Positions 39,345 through 48,036 of a DNA stretch of 64,000 nucleotides are shown piece after piece. The notes beneath the pieces are model-generated. The model searched no databases. It saw only the letters and a program-made list of their open reading frames with translations, and was not told where the DNA came from. The DNA is from Symbiodinium natans (lineage: Eukaryota; Sar; Dinophyceae; Suessiales; Symbiodiniaceae). The stretch covers positions 26,001-90,000 of the forward strand of contig CAJNDS010002455.1 of assembly GCA_905221605.1 (NCBI GenBank), read 5' to 3'. Within the stretch, counting starts at the first letter, position 1. The number at the start of each line of letters is the position of its first letter. Both the position numbers and the translations under genes were made by a program.

Positions 39345-41555
39345 TGATGTGACTGTGAGATGCTGCTATCACAACGTGCCTGCGCAAGACTACTACTTTG
39401 ACTTCTCATGCAGGCGCTGTTTCGAGGCCTGCGGCAGAGTCTATGTATGCCGCAGATGCATAGAGCAGGGCGTTCGATGTTCCAGATGTGGAGGGCTGGT
39501 GTCTGAGTTTCGGAGAGATGAAGGAACGCAATCCGATCATGCCCATACCGCAAGGCGAGTTGAAGAACAGCAAGCAGCGAACGCCGAGTTGGAGGATCAA
39601 CCCGTCACCATTGAGGAGCGTCTCGCTGAAGTTGAGTTGACATTATACCGGTTCTCTGAAACCCACGAACCCATGCCAGAGCCACCTGCAGTAGTGCCTG
39701 CTGCTACACCAGCAGGAGAGAGACGCCTCCTTCACCCACTCTTCCGCACACATTTGGAAGGTGATTGGATTTGTTACGAATTTCATCCTGAAGATGAGCC
39801 GCAGTTTAAGGTCAAAAGCTCCGTGCCCCGTGGATGCCGCGACCTCAAGCAGCACAATCAAGAAGTCCTTTGGAAGGATCTACCTCGCAGCGAAGCCCTG
39901 CGACAAGAGGCCAGCTTCATCCTGGTTCAGGATGAAGCTTGGCTTTCTTCCGGCTGGCTCTTAGGACTTTAAGTTTTCGGGTTTTGCAGAAACTACAATA
40001 GGGAGCCGACAAGTTCAACTTTTAGGAGGGCTTCAGAAGTCAGCCAAGGAAAAGCGCCTCCTGTTCCGCGGAGCTTGCAAAGCCAGCCGGCACCGGCTGG
40101 CCAAGATCGTGCTCGGAGCACTCGAGGTTCCGTGGCAATCCGTTCTCGCCGATGCAGCGTCGGGTGAACGCACCTCCACAAGGGTGAGCCTATGAGCTGG
40201 TTCACCGTGTTGTCCAAGAAACTAGGATTCAGAGGCCCTTATTCCCTTTTGTTTAGGCTTAGGTTCGCTTATTCTCAACCAAAAAGGGCACCCTGATCTA
40301 AGAAATTCTTTTCGTATTGCAAGGTTCCACCATCTTACTCCACGGTTCTTAAGGGAGGGGGGTTCATGGGGGCACAGGTACCTAAGGCCTTGGGGAAGAT
40401 TCGGGAGCCTTAGGAGGCGAGGGTTGGTTTAGGGTTTAGGGTTTAGGGTTTAGGGTTTAGGGTTTAGGGTTTAGGGTTTAGGGTTTAGGGTTTAGGGTTT
40501 AGGGTTTAGGGAGTAGTGAGTGGGGAGCCTTGGGGAACCTTGGGTTACATACCCCCCTTGAACCGCCCTCCCTGAAGAACTCTACAATCTTATCTACGGC
40601 GGAACCATGCAGGCATACAGCTCTCGAGAATTGCCAGGTTCTGAAAGGCTGCTGTATGGCTTAGAGCGCAGGAAGGAAGTTTCCCCAAACCCCAAACCCC
40701 AAACCCTGAACCCTGAACCCTGAACCCTGACCTGAACCCTGAACCCTGAACCCTGAACCCTGAACCCTGAACCCTAAACCCTGAACCCTGAACCCTGAAC
40801 CCTGAACCCTGAACCCTGAACCCTAACCCTGTAAACCCTAAACCCTCAGCCCTACAGTCTGAGCTCGAGGGCTCTCTACAGCTTGCAAGGGACCCACACC
40901 GATCAGGCTGTCTTCCCGAACTCGGTGCTGTGGGAGATGTAGCACAAAAACTCACAGTTCAGTCTACTGACTTGAAAGTACTTTAAAGATTTTGGGTTTC
41001 GGGTTTGGGGTTTAGGGTTTAGGGCTGAAGGTACAAGTAAACCATTGACCCTAAGCCCTTAAAACCCCGAAGCCCCCACAGAGGATCCCTCTTAGCTCAG
41101 CCGACTTCTCTCAGCCTCTGCACTGCGCCAGCGTCAACACCCCATCCCTCCACAGCTCCGGCACCCCAAAACAGTTTGCCTCAAAAGGCCCTTGGGACTT
41201 GTTACAGTTTCCCTTATTGGGTTTAAGAGGATCATGTGCAGGAATATTTTCAGAGGGTTTTTAGGGCCATTCTAAGTTACTGCTTACGTAGGGTTCTGGG
41301 CTTGGGGTTGGCAAGGAATAGGGTTCGCAGGGAAGCCTAGGGCGATTCCGCGATTCCAAGCTGCGCGCAGTGCTCGAAGTCCACAGACCCTACCAGCAGC
41401 GACATTCAGCCGCGGAGAGAGTGGTAAAAGCGGGCAGAAATCTTGAAGCAATGAAACCTCCAATGCCTGAGTCCCAACACCCCAACTCGCGAACCCCATC
41501 AACCCTAAACTCCCAAGTCGCTTCAACCCCGCCCCAACACTCCGAAAAACTCTGA
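39159..41555 (+). CDS. Gene D: Cys-rich protein gene (gene model)
   Basis: Segments: 39159-39344 in one frame, 39229-39972 in the next, 39990-40183 in the third, then 40858-40977, 41082-41195 and 41331-41555 (TGA). From 39990 on all junctions are phase 0. The first three lie in successive frames with no credible introns between them, so the 5' half may carry frameshifts or be partly duplicated. Telomere-like repeats are absent from 39.1-40.4 kb, suggesting a recent or retrotransposed origin. Confidence 0.5.
39229..39972 (+). CDS. 247-residue Cys-rich (zinc-binding-like) ORF
   Basis: Cys/His positions C45, C46, H48, C61, C64, C68, C74, C77, C84, C87 form CxxC knuckles (CRRC, CRRC, CSRC) typical of zinc-binding folds related to RING or B-box, though no exact consensus fits. 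The tail (about 105-247) is acidic, with helices around 128-145 and a Pro/Ala linker at 148-163. Likely starts are M1, M2 or M26. The stop is TAA at 39970. Intronless. The reverse-strand ORFs are shadows. Function unknown; protein or nucleic-acid binding is plausible. Confidence 0.65.
   Translation: MMLRTKRWLTAVWHAPYVRPYVEGPMSQVSSSEPTTIGNDVTVRCCYHNVPAQDYYFDFSCRRCFEACGRVYVCRRCIEQGVRCSRCGGLVSEFRRDEGTQSDHAHTARRVEEQQAANAELEDQPVTIEERLAEVELTLYRFSETHEPMPEPPAVVPAATPAGERRLLHPLFRTHLEGDWICYEFHPEDEPQFKVKSSVPRGCRDLKQHNQEVLWKDLPRSEALRQEASFILVQDEAWLSSGWLLGL
39990..40183 (+). CDS. exon of gene D, basic
   Basis: Acceptor GTTTTGCAG|, donor ACAAGG|GTGAGC. TTIGSRQVQLLGGLQKSAKE, then KRLLFRGACKASRHRLAKIV and LGALEVPWQSVLADAASG. 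64 codons, strong codon bias. Only 17 bases separate it from the previous stop, so a frameshift or an upstream GA donor has to be assumed. Confidence 0.6.
40232..40300. repeat. Family D element, partial
   Basis: GGCCCTTATTCCCTTTTG ... AACCAAAAAGGGCACCC. Confidence 0.5.
40328..40585. mobile_element. Family J element with a TTTAGGG array inside
   Basis: ACGGTTCTTAAGGGAGGGGG ... CCCTCCCTGAAGAAC, as at 34055-34195, but with about eleven TTTAGGG units at 40434-40510 in place of GGGAGCCTTAGGGAGTAGTA. The right end CTGAAG| can act as acceptor for the next segment. Confidence 0.8.
40573..40668 (+). CDS. candidate exon after the element
   Basis: Two open frames: NSTILSTAEPCRHTALENCQ ending CAG|GTTCTG (phase 0), or LYNLIYGGTMQAYSSREL ending GAA|GTTTCC. 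Confidence 0.4.
40685..40852 (-). repeat. CCCTGAA array
   Basis: About 20 units dominated by the CCCTGAA variant. Confidence 0.95.
40858..40977 (+). CDS. exon of gene D
   Basis: Acceptor CCTACAG|, donor TTGAAA|GTACTT, exactly 40 codons in phase 0. SELEGSLQLARDPHRSGCLP then ELGAVGDVAQKLTVQSTDLK. Confidence 0.65.
41082..41195 (+). CDS. exon of gene D
   Basis: Acceptor CCCCACAG|, phase 0. RIPLSSADFSQPLHCASVNT then PSLHSSGTPKQFASKG. Ser/Thr-rich, disordered. The 3' end is unclear where a family F element begins. Confidence 0.5.
41210..41277. repeat. Family F element
   Basis: TTTCCCTTATTGGGTTTAAG, AGGATCATGTGCAGGAATAT, TTTCAGAGGG. Confidence 0.65.
41331..41555 (+). CDS. terminal exon of gene D
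   Basis: Acceptor GTTCGCAG|G, phase 0. GSLGRFRDSKLRAVLEVHRP, then YQQRHSAAERVVKAGRNLEA and a Pro/Ser/Thr-rich tail ending QHSEKL and TGA. Confidence 0.55.
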   Translation, partial: GSLGRFRDSKLRAVLEVHRPYQQRHSAAERVVKAGRNLEAMKPPMPESQHPNSRTPSTLNSQVASTPPQHSEKL

Positions 41556-41737
41556 ACCCGAGATCCCGATCTAAACCCTACACCCTAAACCCTCTTGAAT
41601 CTTTAAGGTTTAGGGTTCTGGGGTTCTAGGGATAGGTTTAGGGTTTCGGGCTCGAGGGTTTTAGGGTTCTAGGCTTCTAGGGTTTACGGTTTAGGATACG
41701 TCGGCTTTTGGGTTTGGGGGTTTAGGGTTATTGGAAG

Positions 41738-42755
41738 CCTTGGAGGTACATGGGCAGCCATTCGATGAGGGTTTAGGGTTTAGGGTTTAGGGTTTAGGGT
41801 TTAGGGTTTAGGGTTTAGGGTTTAGGGTTTAGGGTTTAGGGTTTAGGGTTTAGGGTTTAGGGTTTAGGGTTTAGGGTTTAGGGTTTAGGGTTTGTGAAGG
41901 CATGGGGCACTCGAAGGTTGATGGCTAGTTAGAATATGTAGGGTTCAAAGAACCCCCCATGGGCTGGAAGCAATTCTGAGTACAGCTACCCTATGTATTG
42001 CCCGTGAAACTCCAAGCGTCTAAGCAACTTGCCCTGGACCCTAAGCCCTAAACCCTAAGCCCTAAACCCTTAGCCCTAACCTAAGCCCTAGGCCCTAAAC
42101 CCTACATCCTAAACCCTAAACCCTAAGCCCCAAACCCTAGACCCTAAACCCTGGACCCAAAACCCTAAACCCTAAACCCTAAACCCTAAACCCTAAACCC
42201 TAAACCCTAAACCCTAAACCCTAAACCCTAAACCCTAAACCCTAAACCCTCCCCTTAAACTCCACCGACCCGAAGCTCCCCAGACTCTCCTTGCTGCAGG
42301 AGAAGCGTTCTCAGGTGTCTCGAGGCCCGAGCTGCGCTGGAATGCTGAGCTTGGGGTTGAGGTTTAGAGCTCAGGGCTTAGGGTGTAGGGTTTAGGGTTT
42401 AGGGTCTAGGGTTTCGGGTTTAGGGTTAGGGTTTAGGGTTCAGGGTTTAGGGTTTTGGGTTTTGGGTTTTTGGGTTTTTGGGTTTAGAGCATAGAGGTTC
42501 GCGCAGTGAAGCCCCCTGAACAGGAAGGGAGTTTGCCACGATCCTTGGCTTGAGGGGCTTCGCAGGTACTGGCCGAGAAAGGGCCCCTTGCTTGACATGC
42601 ATATGCTTAGTGTGCAGAAGGGCTTGGGGCTCAGGGGGTTTATAGGCATGGTCGTAGGCTTGCAGGGCCCTTCACGGTCTCCAATGATAGCTTCCGCAAA
42701 AGAAGGATCTCTGGACACCCCAAGCCTAAAGCACACGCAGCCACGCGTGACATGA
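41738..42755 (+). CDS. Gene E: small multi-exon gene (gene model)
   Basis: Exons 41738-41770 (PWRYMGSHSMR), 41986-42037 (LPYVLPVKLQASKQLALD), 42300-42353 (EAFSGVSRPELRWNAE) and 42566-42755. The last begins after CTTCGCAG| and runs 62 codons to TGA: YWPRKGPLLDMHMLSVQKGL, then GLRGFIGMVVGLQGPSRSP and MIASAKEGSLDTPSLKHTQP. The overlapping 111-aa reverse ORF at 42440-42775 is judged a shadow. No family recognised. Confidence 0.45.
41768..41893 (+). repeat. TTTAGGG array, 18 perfect units
   Basis: Starts at the donor of exon 41738-41770. Confidence 0.98.
42035..42252 (-). repeat. CCCTAAA array
   Basis: Degenerate CCCTAAG/CCTAGGC units then eleven perfect units. Confidence 0.95.
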
Positions 42756-42782
42756 TCCCCCCCTCCCCCCCGCAACCCTAAA

Positions 42783-42890
42783 TGGGGGTTTCCGAAAATA
42801 GGGGGTACCTTATGGGGTCCTTCGTAGAAAGGAATCCTACTATTTGGGGGTCTATATTTGGCGTCCCTTATTTTCCTAAACCCCCTAGGT
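42783..42890. repeat. Family L element
   Basis: GGGGGTTTCCGAAAATAGGG ... CTACTATTTGGGGGTC; relatives at 13545 and 20718. Confidence 0.5.
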
Positions 42891-43030
42891 TCCCCCCCAT
42901 GATATGAAGGTCTTTTCGGGATAACTAAGCCTGACCTTAAGGGGGGAACCCTGGGGGGGGGGGGGGGGGGAGGGGTAGTATAGAAAGGGGGGTCGTAGGG
43001 GAACCCATGACAAATCCTGTGTGGCCGCAG

Positions 43031-44142
43031 GTGTTCCGATGTCGGCGCTGCCAGTGAACGCCGCTGCGCCGTCGTTAGTTGGGATTGGAGTGTCCCCGTT
43101 TGCCCAAGTCCGATTATACATTCAAAAAAACACCCTACGCCTTAAAGCCTGTAATTCAGAGGTACAGCTTCAAGGAGAGTAGGGAGAGGCTTGCAGAAGT
43201 TTATGCTGCATCTGTGTGGTGCCCCGAGTCTTGAAGTTGCGTGTGTTGGGAGGAGTGGTTGGGGGGGGTGGGCGGGCGTGGTGTTTCACCCACCAATTAT
43301 ACTCTAATGGGGGAGTTATGTTAAGGGGACAAGGACCCAGAGTAGGCCCTTGTTCTCTTTTTTTGCTTGCTTAGGTTTCCTTATAAGCCCTTTAGATCAA
43401 GGAGGGCACCTCTTGGGTGTACTCAACTATAGGGCTTTCTCCCTAAACCCTAAACGCTAAACCCCCAAACCCCAAACCCTAAACCCGAAACCCGAAACCC
43501 TAAACCCCAAACCCTAAACCCCAAACCTATGGTTAAGGCTTCGGCAGATGAAGTCTGCGTCCGTGCGATCGCCCTGCACTCCGCACCTTGGCTGGGTCTG
43601 GTAATCCAGAGAGGAGGGTCTAGGGTTTAGGGTTTTGGATTTAGGGTTTAAGGTTTAGGGTTTAGGGTTATATATTTTCCCTTATTGGAGTTAATAGGAT
43701 CTTATTTTGGATATTTTTCAGAGGGATGTATAGGCCGACCTAGTCAGGAGAGGAGCGTTGGACTGACTTTTTGAACTCAGTCGGGTTTCGCTGGTTCCTC
43801 TTGCCAAATGGTTGTTCATGATTTGGGTCCTTCTGGGCGGGGGAACTTTCTGTTTTGTTGAGACTAAGCTTGAAGGCAGGTATCGTTTAGACGGAGGCCC
43901 CCATTGTGAACGCTTGCGTGCACCGCCTCGGCAGCCGGGTCGGCCTAATGCGGCGAGCAGCTCCAGGGAGCAGTTCTCTTGGAGATTCATGGTACGTAAT
44001 AACCAAGTGTACTTATAACTCACTTAGAAGCCCCTTAAGTGCCCTAGTGTGATTATAAGTACAGTCATATAAGTACAGTTATACTTGGTAAATAAGTACC
44101 ATGAACCTCCAAGGACGGCGGGGATTTAGAGGGGGTGCCATA
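43031..44142 (+). CDS. Gene F: multi-exon gene (gene model)
   Basis: Exons 43031-43161 (VPMSALPVNAAAPSLVGI, GVSPFAQVRLYIQKNTLR; donor GAG|GTACAG), 43197-43235 (KFMLHLCGAPSLE; both sites good, phase 0), 43548-43600 (donor CTG|GTAATC), 43880-43991 (RLDGGPHCERLRAPPRQPGR then PNAASSSREQFSWRF; donor ATG|GTACGT) and 44114-44142 (DGGDLEGVP then TAA). The last intron is exactly a family B element. Family unknown. Confidence 0.5.
43325..43420. repeat. Family D element
   Basis: GACCCAGAGTAGGCCCTTGT ... GGGCACCTCTTGGGTGTA. Confidence 0.6.
43668..43742. repeat. Family F element
   Basis: TATATTTTCCCTTATTGGAG ... ATATTTTTCAGAGGGATG. Confidence 0.65.
43978..44113. mobile_element. Family B element occupying an intron
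   Basis: Termini CTTGGAGATTCATGGTACGT and AATAAGTACCATGAACCTCC, AAG are inverted repeats. The element contributes ATG|GTACGT as donor and CTCCAAG| as acceptor for the flanking exons. Confidence 0.8.
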
Positions 44143-44430
44143 AAAGGTAAGTAAGGGTCGCGTGGGGGCTCCCAGCAGGGGTCCCAGGAGGATTTTGGGA
44201 TTTTGACTGCGGCTCCCCCAAACGGGTCGGGCCGGTCCTATCGGGGGGGCGGGAGGTTGGTGGACTGCAAATTGTGGGAAGGGGAAGGAGACCGGATCCT
44301 GGTCTGCTTGTTCCAGACGCCTCTGGGCCGGAACCTCCAAGTACAGCGCAGCTCGGCACTTGGAACTCCTCGAACTCTGAGGGTCCTCGACCTCAGCATG
44401 AGTTCAGATGTCGTGACATGCTCGCCTGGG

Positions 44431-44440
44431 CATTTTGGCT
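44431..44440 (+). promoter_or_regulatory. possible relic spliced-leader sequence
   Basis: CATTTTGGCT, about 60 bp upstream of the ankyrin ORF, equals ten consecutive bases of the 22-nt dinoflagellate spliced leader (which ends CCATTTTGGCTCAAG). Flanking bases match only partly, so this is suggestive. Confidence 0.35.
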
Positions 44441-44498
44441 TCTAAAAGTCGTCTAGCTTCGGGGGCATCTGCGGGCTTTGTAGCTCCAAGTCCGTGCC

Positions 44499-45794
44499 AT
44501 GCTGCGCGTCGTCCGGAGTTTTTCCGGGCGAGAGCTGGCTGCAGAACCCGCGGACGCCACGTTTGAAGACGTGCTCGCCTTGAAACGGTACCTGCGAAGC
44601 CGGTATGGCTTTCCAGTCTGCCTTCAACAACTCCTACGGGATGGCCAATGCTTGGAGGATGGTGCTTCTCTAGTTGGACCTGTCGAACTGCAGCTGGTGC
44701 TATCCACCCTCGGCCTGCAGCAGCGGCGTGACGCTGAACGTGAGTTTTTTAAGTATGCTGTTGACACAGGCCATGTGGAAGTGGGCCGCGCTCTGCTGGC
44801 GGCTGGTGTGGACAAGAACTTGCGGAACGAGTTCGGCACGACTGCTCTCATGCTTGCATCGCTTAAGGGCCATGTCGAGATTGCACGTTTGCTGCTGGAA
44901 GCTGGTGCCGACACGAACATGCGGTTAGAATTCCCCAGGTGGGTTTTCATCCCATTCATCGATCAGGACATGCACAACTTGTCCGACGAGACCGCTCTCA
45001 TGCTCGCATCGCGTAAGGGCCATGTCGAGATTGTACGTTTGCTGCTGGAAGCTGGTGCCGATAAGAACTTGCGCAACCAGTCCGGCGACACCGCTCTCAT
45101 GCTCGCATCTGCCAAGGGTCATGTCGAGATTGCACGTTTGCTGCTGGAAGCCGGTGCCGATAAGAACTTGCACAACCAGTCCGGCGACACCGCTCTCATG
45201 CTCGCATCTGCCAAGGGTCATGTCGAGATTGCACGTTTGCTGCTGGAAGCTGGTGCCGATAAGAACTTGCACAACCAGTCCGGCGACACCGCTCTCATGC
45301 TCGCATTTGCCAAGGGTCATGTCGAGATTGCACGTTTGCTGCTGGAAGCTGGTGCCGATAAGAACTTGCGCAACCAGTCCGGCGACACCGCTCTCATACA
45401 CGCATCGTTTAAAGGCCACGTCGAGATTGCACGTTTGCTGCTGGAAGCTCGTGCCGATAAGAACTTGCGAAACCAGTCCGGTGAGACGGCTCTCAAGCAC
45501 GCTTCTGCCAAGGGCCACGTCGAGATTGTACGTTTGCTGCTGGAAGCTGGTGCCGACAAGGACTTGCGGGACAGGATCGACAAGACCGCACTCATGTACG
45601 CATCTTCCGAGGGCCACGTCGAGATTGTGCGTCTGCTGGTGGATGCTGGTGCCGACAGGAACTTGGACGACGGGACAGGCGTGACCGCTCTCAAGCTCGC
45701 ATCTTTCAAGGGCCATGTCGAGATTGCGCGCTTGTTAGAAGCTGAACACTCATCCCCGAAGTACCCTCAGCTCCGTGGTGTTGACATGTGTTGA
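44499..45794 (+). CDS. ubiquitin-like/ankyrin-repeat protein, intronless
   Basis: 431 residues, ATG at 44499, TGA at 45792. Residues about 2-71 resemble a ubiquitin-like domain (LRVVRSFSGRELAAEP ... LALKRYLRSRYGFPV ... GPVELQLVLSTL), a layout common in Symbiodiniaceae ankyrin proteins. Residues about 80-420 form ten 33-residue ankyrin repeats of the type GDTALMLASAKGHVEIARLL-LEAGADKNLRNQS; the repeat near 148-165 carries an insert (RWVFIPFIDQDMHNL). TALM/GHVEIVRLLLEAGAD consensus positions are intact, so the fold should be stable; such repeats bind proteins. No intron and no telomeric repeats, consistent with retroposition. Long ORFs in the other frames and on the reverse strand (44925-45716) are shadows of the 99-bp periodicity. 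Confidence 0.92.
   Translation: MLRVVRSFSGRELAAEPADATFEDVLALKRYLRSRYGFPVCLQQLLRDGQCLEDGASLVGPVELQLVLSTLGLQQRRDAEREFFKYAVDTGHVEVGRALLAAGVDKNLRNEFGTTALMLASLKGHVEIARLLLEAGADTNMRLEFPRWVFIPFIDQDMHNLSDETALMLASRKGHVEIVRLLLEAGADKNLRNQSGDTALMLASAKGHVEIARLLLEAGADKNLHNQSGDTALMLASAKGHVEIARLLLEAGADKNLHNQSGDTALMLAFAKGHVEIARLLLEAGADKNLRNQSGDTALIHASFKGHVEIARLLLEARADKNLRNQSGETALKHASAKGHVEIVRLLLEAGADKDLRDRIDKTALMYASSEGHVEIVRLLVDAGADRNLDDGTGVTALKLASFKGHVEIARLLEAEHSSPKYPQLRGVDMC
45064..45360 (+). repeat. 99-bp near-identical coding repeats
   Basis: Consecutive ankyrin units are almost identical in DNA, e.g. GGTCATGTCGAGATTGCACG and CACCGCTCTCATGCTCGCAT recur every 99 bp with few silent changes, indicating recent tandem duplication or conversion. 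Confidence 0.9.
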
Positions 45795-45894
45795 AACTAG
45801 GGCACTGGAAAAAGAAGGGTTTAATTCTCCTGTAGAGCTTAGGAGGAATTCGGCTCTGTATGGCTTAGGGAATACACCTGTTTCATAGCGCAAG

Positions 45895-47750
45895 GATTTT
45901 GCTGGAGCGGGATGGGATCAAGAACAGCCCCAACAGCATCAGCATTCAAGCGCCCCCAAGCCATGGACCGTACCGGCATACGCACTTCATCCTAAACCCA
46001 AACCCCAAACACCCCAAAGGCCTCATGTGTGGAATTGTGTTTTGTTTGGGTGGGGTGGCGTGTTTCGGGCTGGGGCCCATGAGTAGCTTGAAGCTGTAAG
46101 CTTAGAAGGTTTGTTGGGGTTGGAGGGTTAAGGGTTTGGTGTTTAGGGTCAGAGGGTGTAGGGGTCATCAAGGGCTCTAAGCCTAAAACCCTTGCCCTAA
46201 GCCTTAATGTTAACCCTAAACCCTAAACCCTAAACCCTAAACCCTAAACCCTAAACCCTAAACCCTAAACGGGTGTTGGGGAGGGGAGTACAGGTGGGGC
46301 AGGGCTTCGGCATACAGGGTTTTGGGTTGGGGGTCGACAGCTCACAAACAGAGTAGGCATTGCTACTATTTGCTCAAGAATCCCCCAAAAAATGCAACAA
46401 TCCCTCTATTGCCTGTATAGGGCATAATATTCTTTGGGGGGATTCTTAAGCAAATAGTAGCTTGGGGTTTACAGTGGTGAGGTTCAGGAGTCAGCGGCTT
46501 TGCTTCCGACCAGAAGGTTCATGAAGGGCTCGTTGTTCAGAGTTTCGGGTCCCCCCTCAAGGTTCAACCTTTTTGGGGTTTGGGGTTTAGGGTTTAGGGT
46601 TCAGGGTTTAAGGTTTAGGGTTGTGAGCAGGATGACAAAAGCCCTAACACAGGTACGGATGACCCTAACCTTCAGCCCTAAATCTAAAGGGGCTGTCGCC
46701 CACAGCCGGGCACGCCCTGGGCGGAGCAGCCACAACAACAACCACAAGACCGCGCGCGCGGGAACGGGTGCATTTTGACCGGGAGGCACGTCGAGCGCCA
46801 TGCTCTGGCAGCGTCCTTCCAAGTCCTGCCGCCCTAAACCCCCACCCCTCCCCCCAGGAGCCGCTCATGCTGCCGATGCTCGCCCCCCGGATCCCCAAAC
46901 AGAAACGAAGCCTCGATGATGGCACCCCTGGCCCCCGCCCGGCCGCGCATCATGAGCATCAGCGGCTCCGGCCTCCAGGCATGCGTGGCTCATGGGGGCA
47001 TATGCCGGCCTCAAAACGGAAAGGTCCGTAACAGAACGAAAACCACGGTATTTACGGTGTTTTCTGCAGTTTCCAAGCTCTCAGCCGCATCCGAAACCCG
47101 AGACCCAACCCGCTGATGCTCATGATGCGCGCTCTTGTGGGGGTCCTTTGGGGTAGCCGATGCGCCCCAAAAAACATCAACAACGCGTCTTCAGCAAAAG
47201 TAAAAAAATAGACTCGATGATGCTCTCCGGGGTCGTTTTTGGGACCCCGTGGGCCAAAAAATGTGTCCAGGAGCCCAACTTCGGTGGGAAATAGCGCGTT
47301 TTTCGCGATAAAAAGTGTACCTAAAACATGATGCCCTTCGGAAGCCGAATTTGGAGCCGGATGTTGGCGACCCAACCGGGTCGGCGGCGTATGACCGGGG
47401 CGCCTAACGGCGTCGGACCACGGGCGTGCCCGGATTCTAAGAGCCTCCGGGTCAGGCCGCCGACCCAAGAGGCCGCAAACCAGCGAGAGCTAACCATTGA
47501 GCCATTGAGGTAACAGCGAAAAGGGGGTTGAAGAAGGAGGTGCAGATTCACAGTCCTCCATGGAATAGCACGCGGAGTAGCCCCCCACCCGCCCGGCGGA
47601 GCCCAAACCCTAAACCTTCCCGTGGGCCTCAAACCCGAAAGCCTTCCATCGCCCTCAGACGCGCTATGTCCTGGCCCCCGGCGAAGAGTGGGAGGTTGCG
47701 CCGGATCCACCAGCTGGTCCACACCACTGGGCCTTTCGGCCAGTTCAGGG
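45895..47750 (+). CDS. Gene G: multi-exon gene (gene model)
   Basis: Exons: 45895-45991 (ILLERDGIKNSPNSISIQAP then PSHGPYRHTHFIL), 46495-46561 (GFASDQKVHEGLVVQSFG then SPLK; donor AAG|GTTCAA), 46632-46652 (donor ACAG|GTACGG), 46706-46832 (GHALGGAATTTTRPRARERV then HFDREARRAPCSGSVLPS), 46858-47020 (EPLMLPMLAPRIPKQKRSLD then DGTPGPRPAAHHEHQRLR), 47655-47750 (two open frames: TRYVLAPGEEWEVAPDPP or RAMSWPPAKSGRLRRIHQ). 46561 to 46706 are phase-coherent through the small exon. Function unknown; mostly low-complexity. Confidence 0.45.
46214..46271 (-). repeat. CCCTAAA array
   Basis: Eight perfect units. Confidence 0.95.
46357..46459. repeat. Family H palindromic element
   Basis: CTACTATTTGCTCAAGAATC, CCCC ... 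GGGGGGATTCTTAAGCAAAT, AGTAG: arms of about 24 bp with one mismatch. Confidence 0.8.
47030..47560. other. GC-rich segment without a resolved gene
   Basis: Unlike its surroundings it has no telomeric repeats. It contains a 21-bp arm at 47110-47130 complementary to 46945-46965 inside the preceding exon. On - it carries TGGCTCAATGGT, close to a pol III A box, at about 47495-47506. The 138-aa reverse ORF (47052-47468) lacks support. Confidence 0.4.
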
Positions 47751-48036
47751 GCCTTTTGAAACCTTAGGGAATTGAGGAGGTTTGGGCCCTACACTCGAAA
47801 CCCGAAGCCTAATCCCTTAAAAAGGGGGCTACAGGGTACCTAACTCCTTCCCTCCGAAGAAATACAAAGTAACCCCCTCAGCTAAAACCCGAAGATGCCC
47901 AATCCCAATCGTTCCCTAATCCCTAAACTCTAAACCGTAAACCCGAAACCCTAAACCCGACACCCCCCCAAAAAAGTTCCCGAAAACCCTTGAAGCCTAG
48001 CGTTCAACCTGCAGACTGGCAGGCTGGCAAGCTAGG

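Noticed and set aside
39966-39989. 24-nt intron joining the Cys-rich ORF to the next exon
   Set aside because: A GA donor would keep phase, but 24 nt is far below plausible intron length; a frameshift is more likely.
44925-45716. 263-aa reverse-strand ORF and 220-aa + ORF in another frame
   Set aside because: Shadows of the ankyrin repeats: the 99-bp period keeps all frames open. Codon bias and domain match support only the 44499-45794 frame.
47052-47468. 138-aa reverse-strand protein
   Set aside because: No splice support, no family match, poor codon bias; the segment looks like a repeat.
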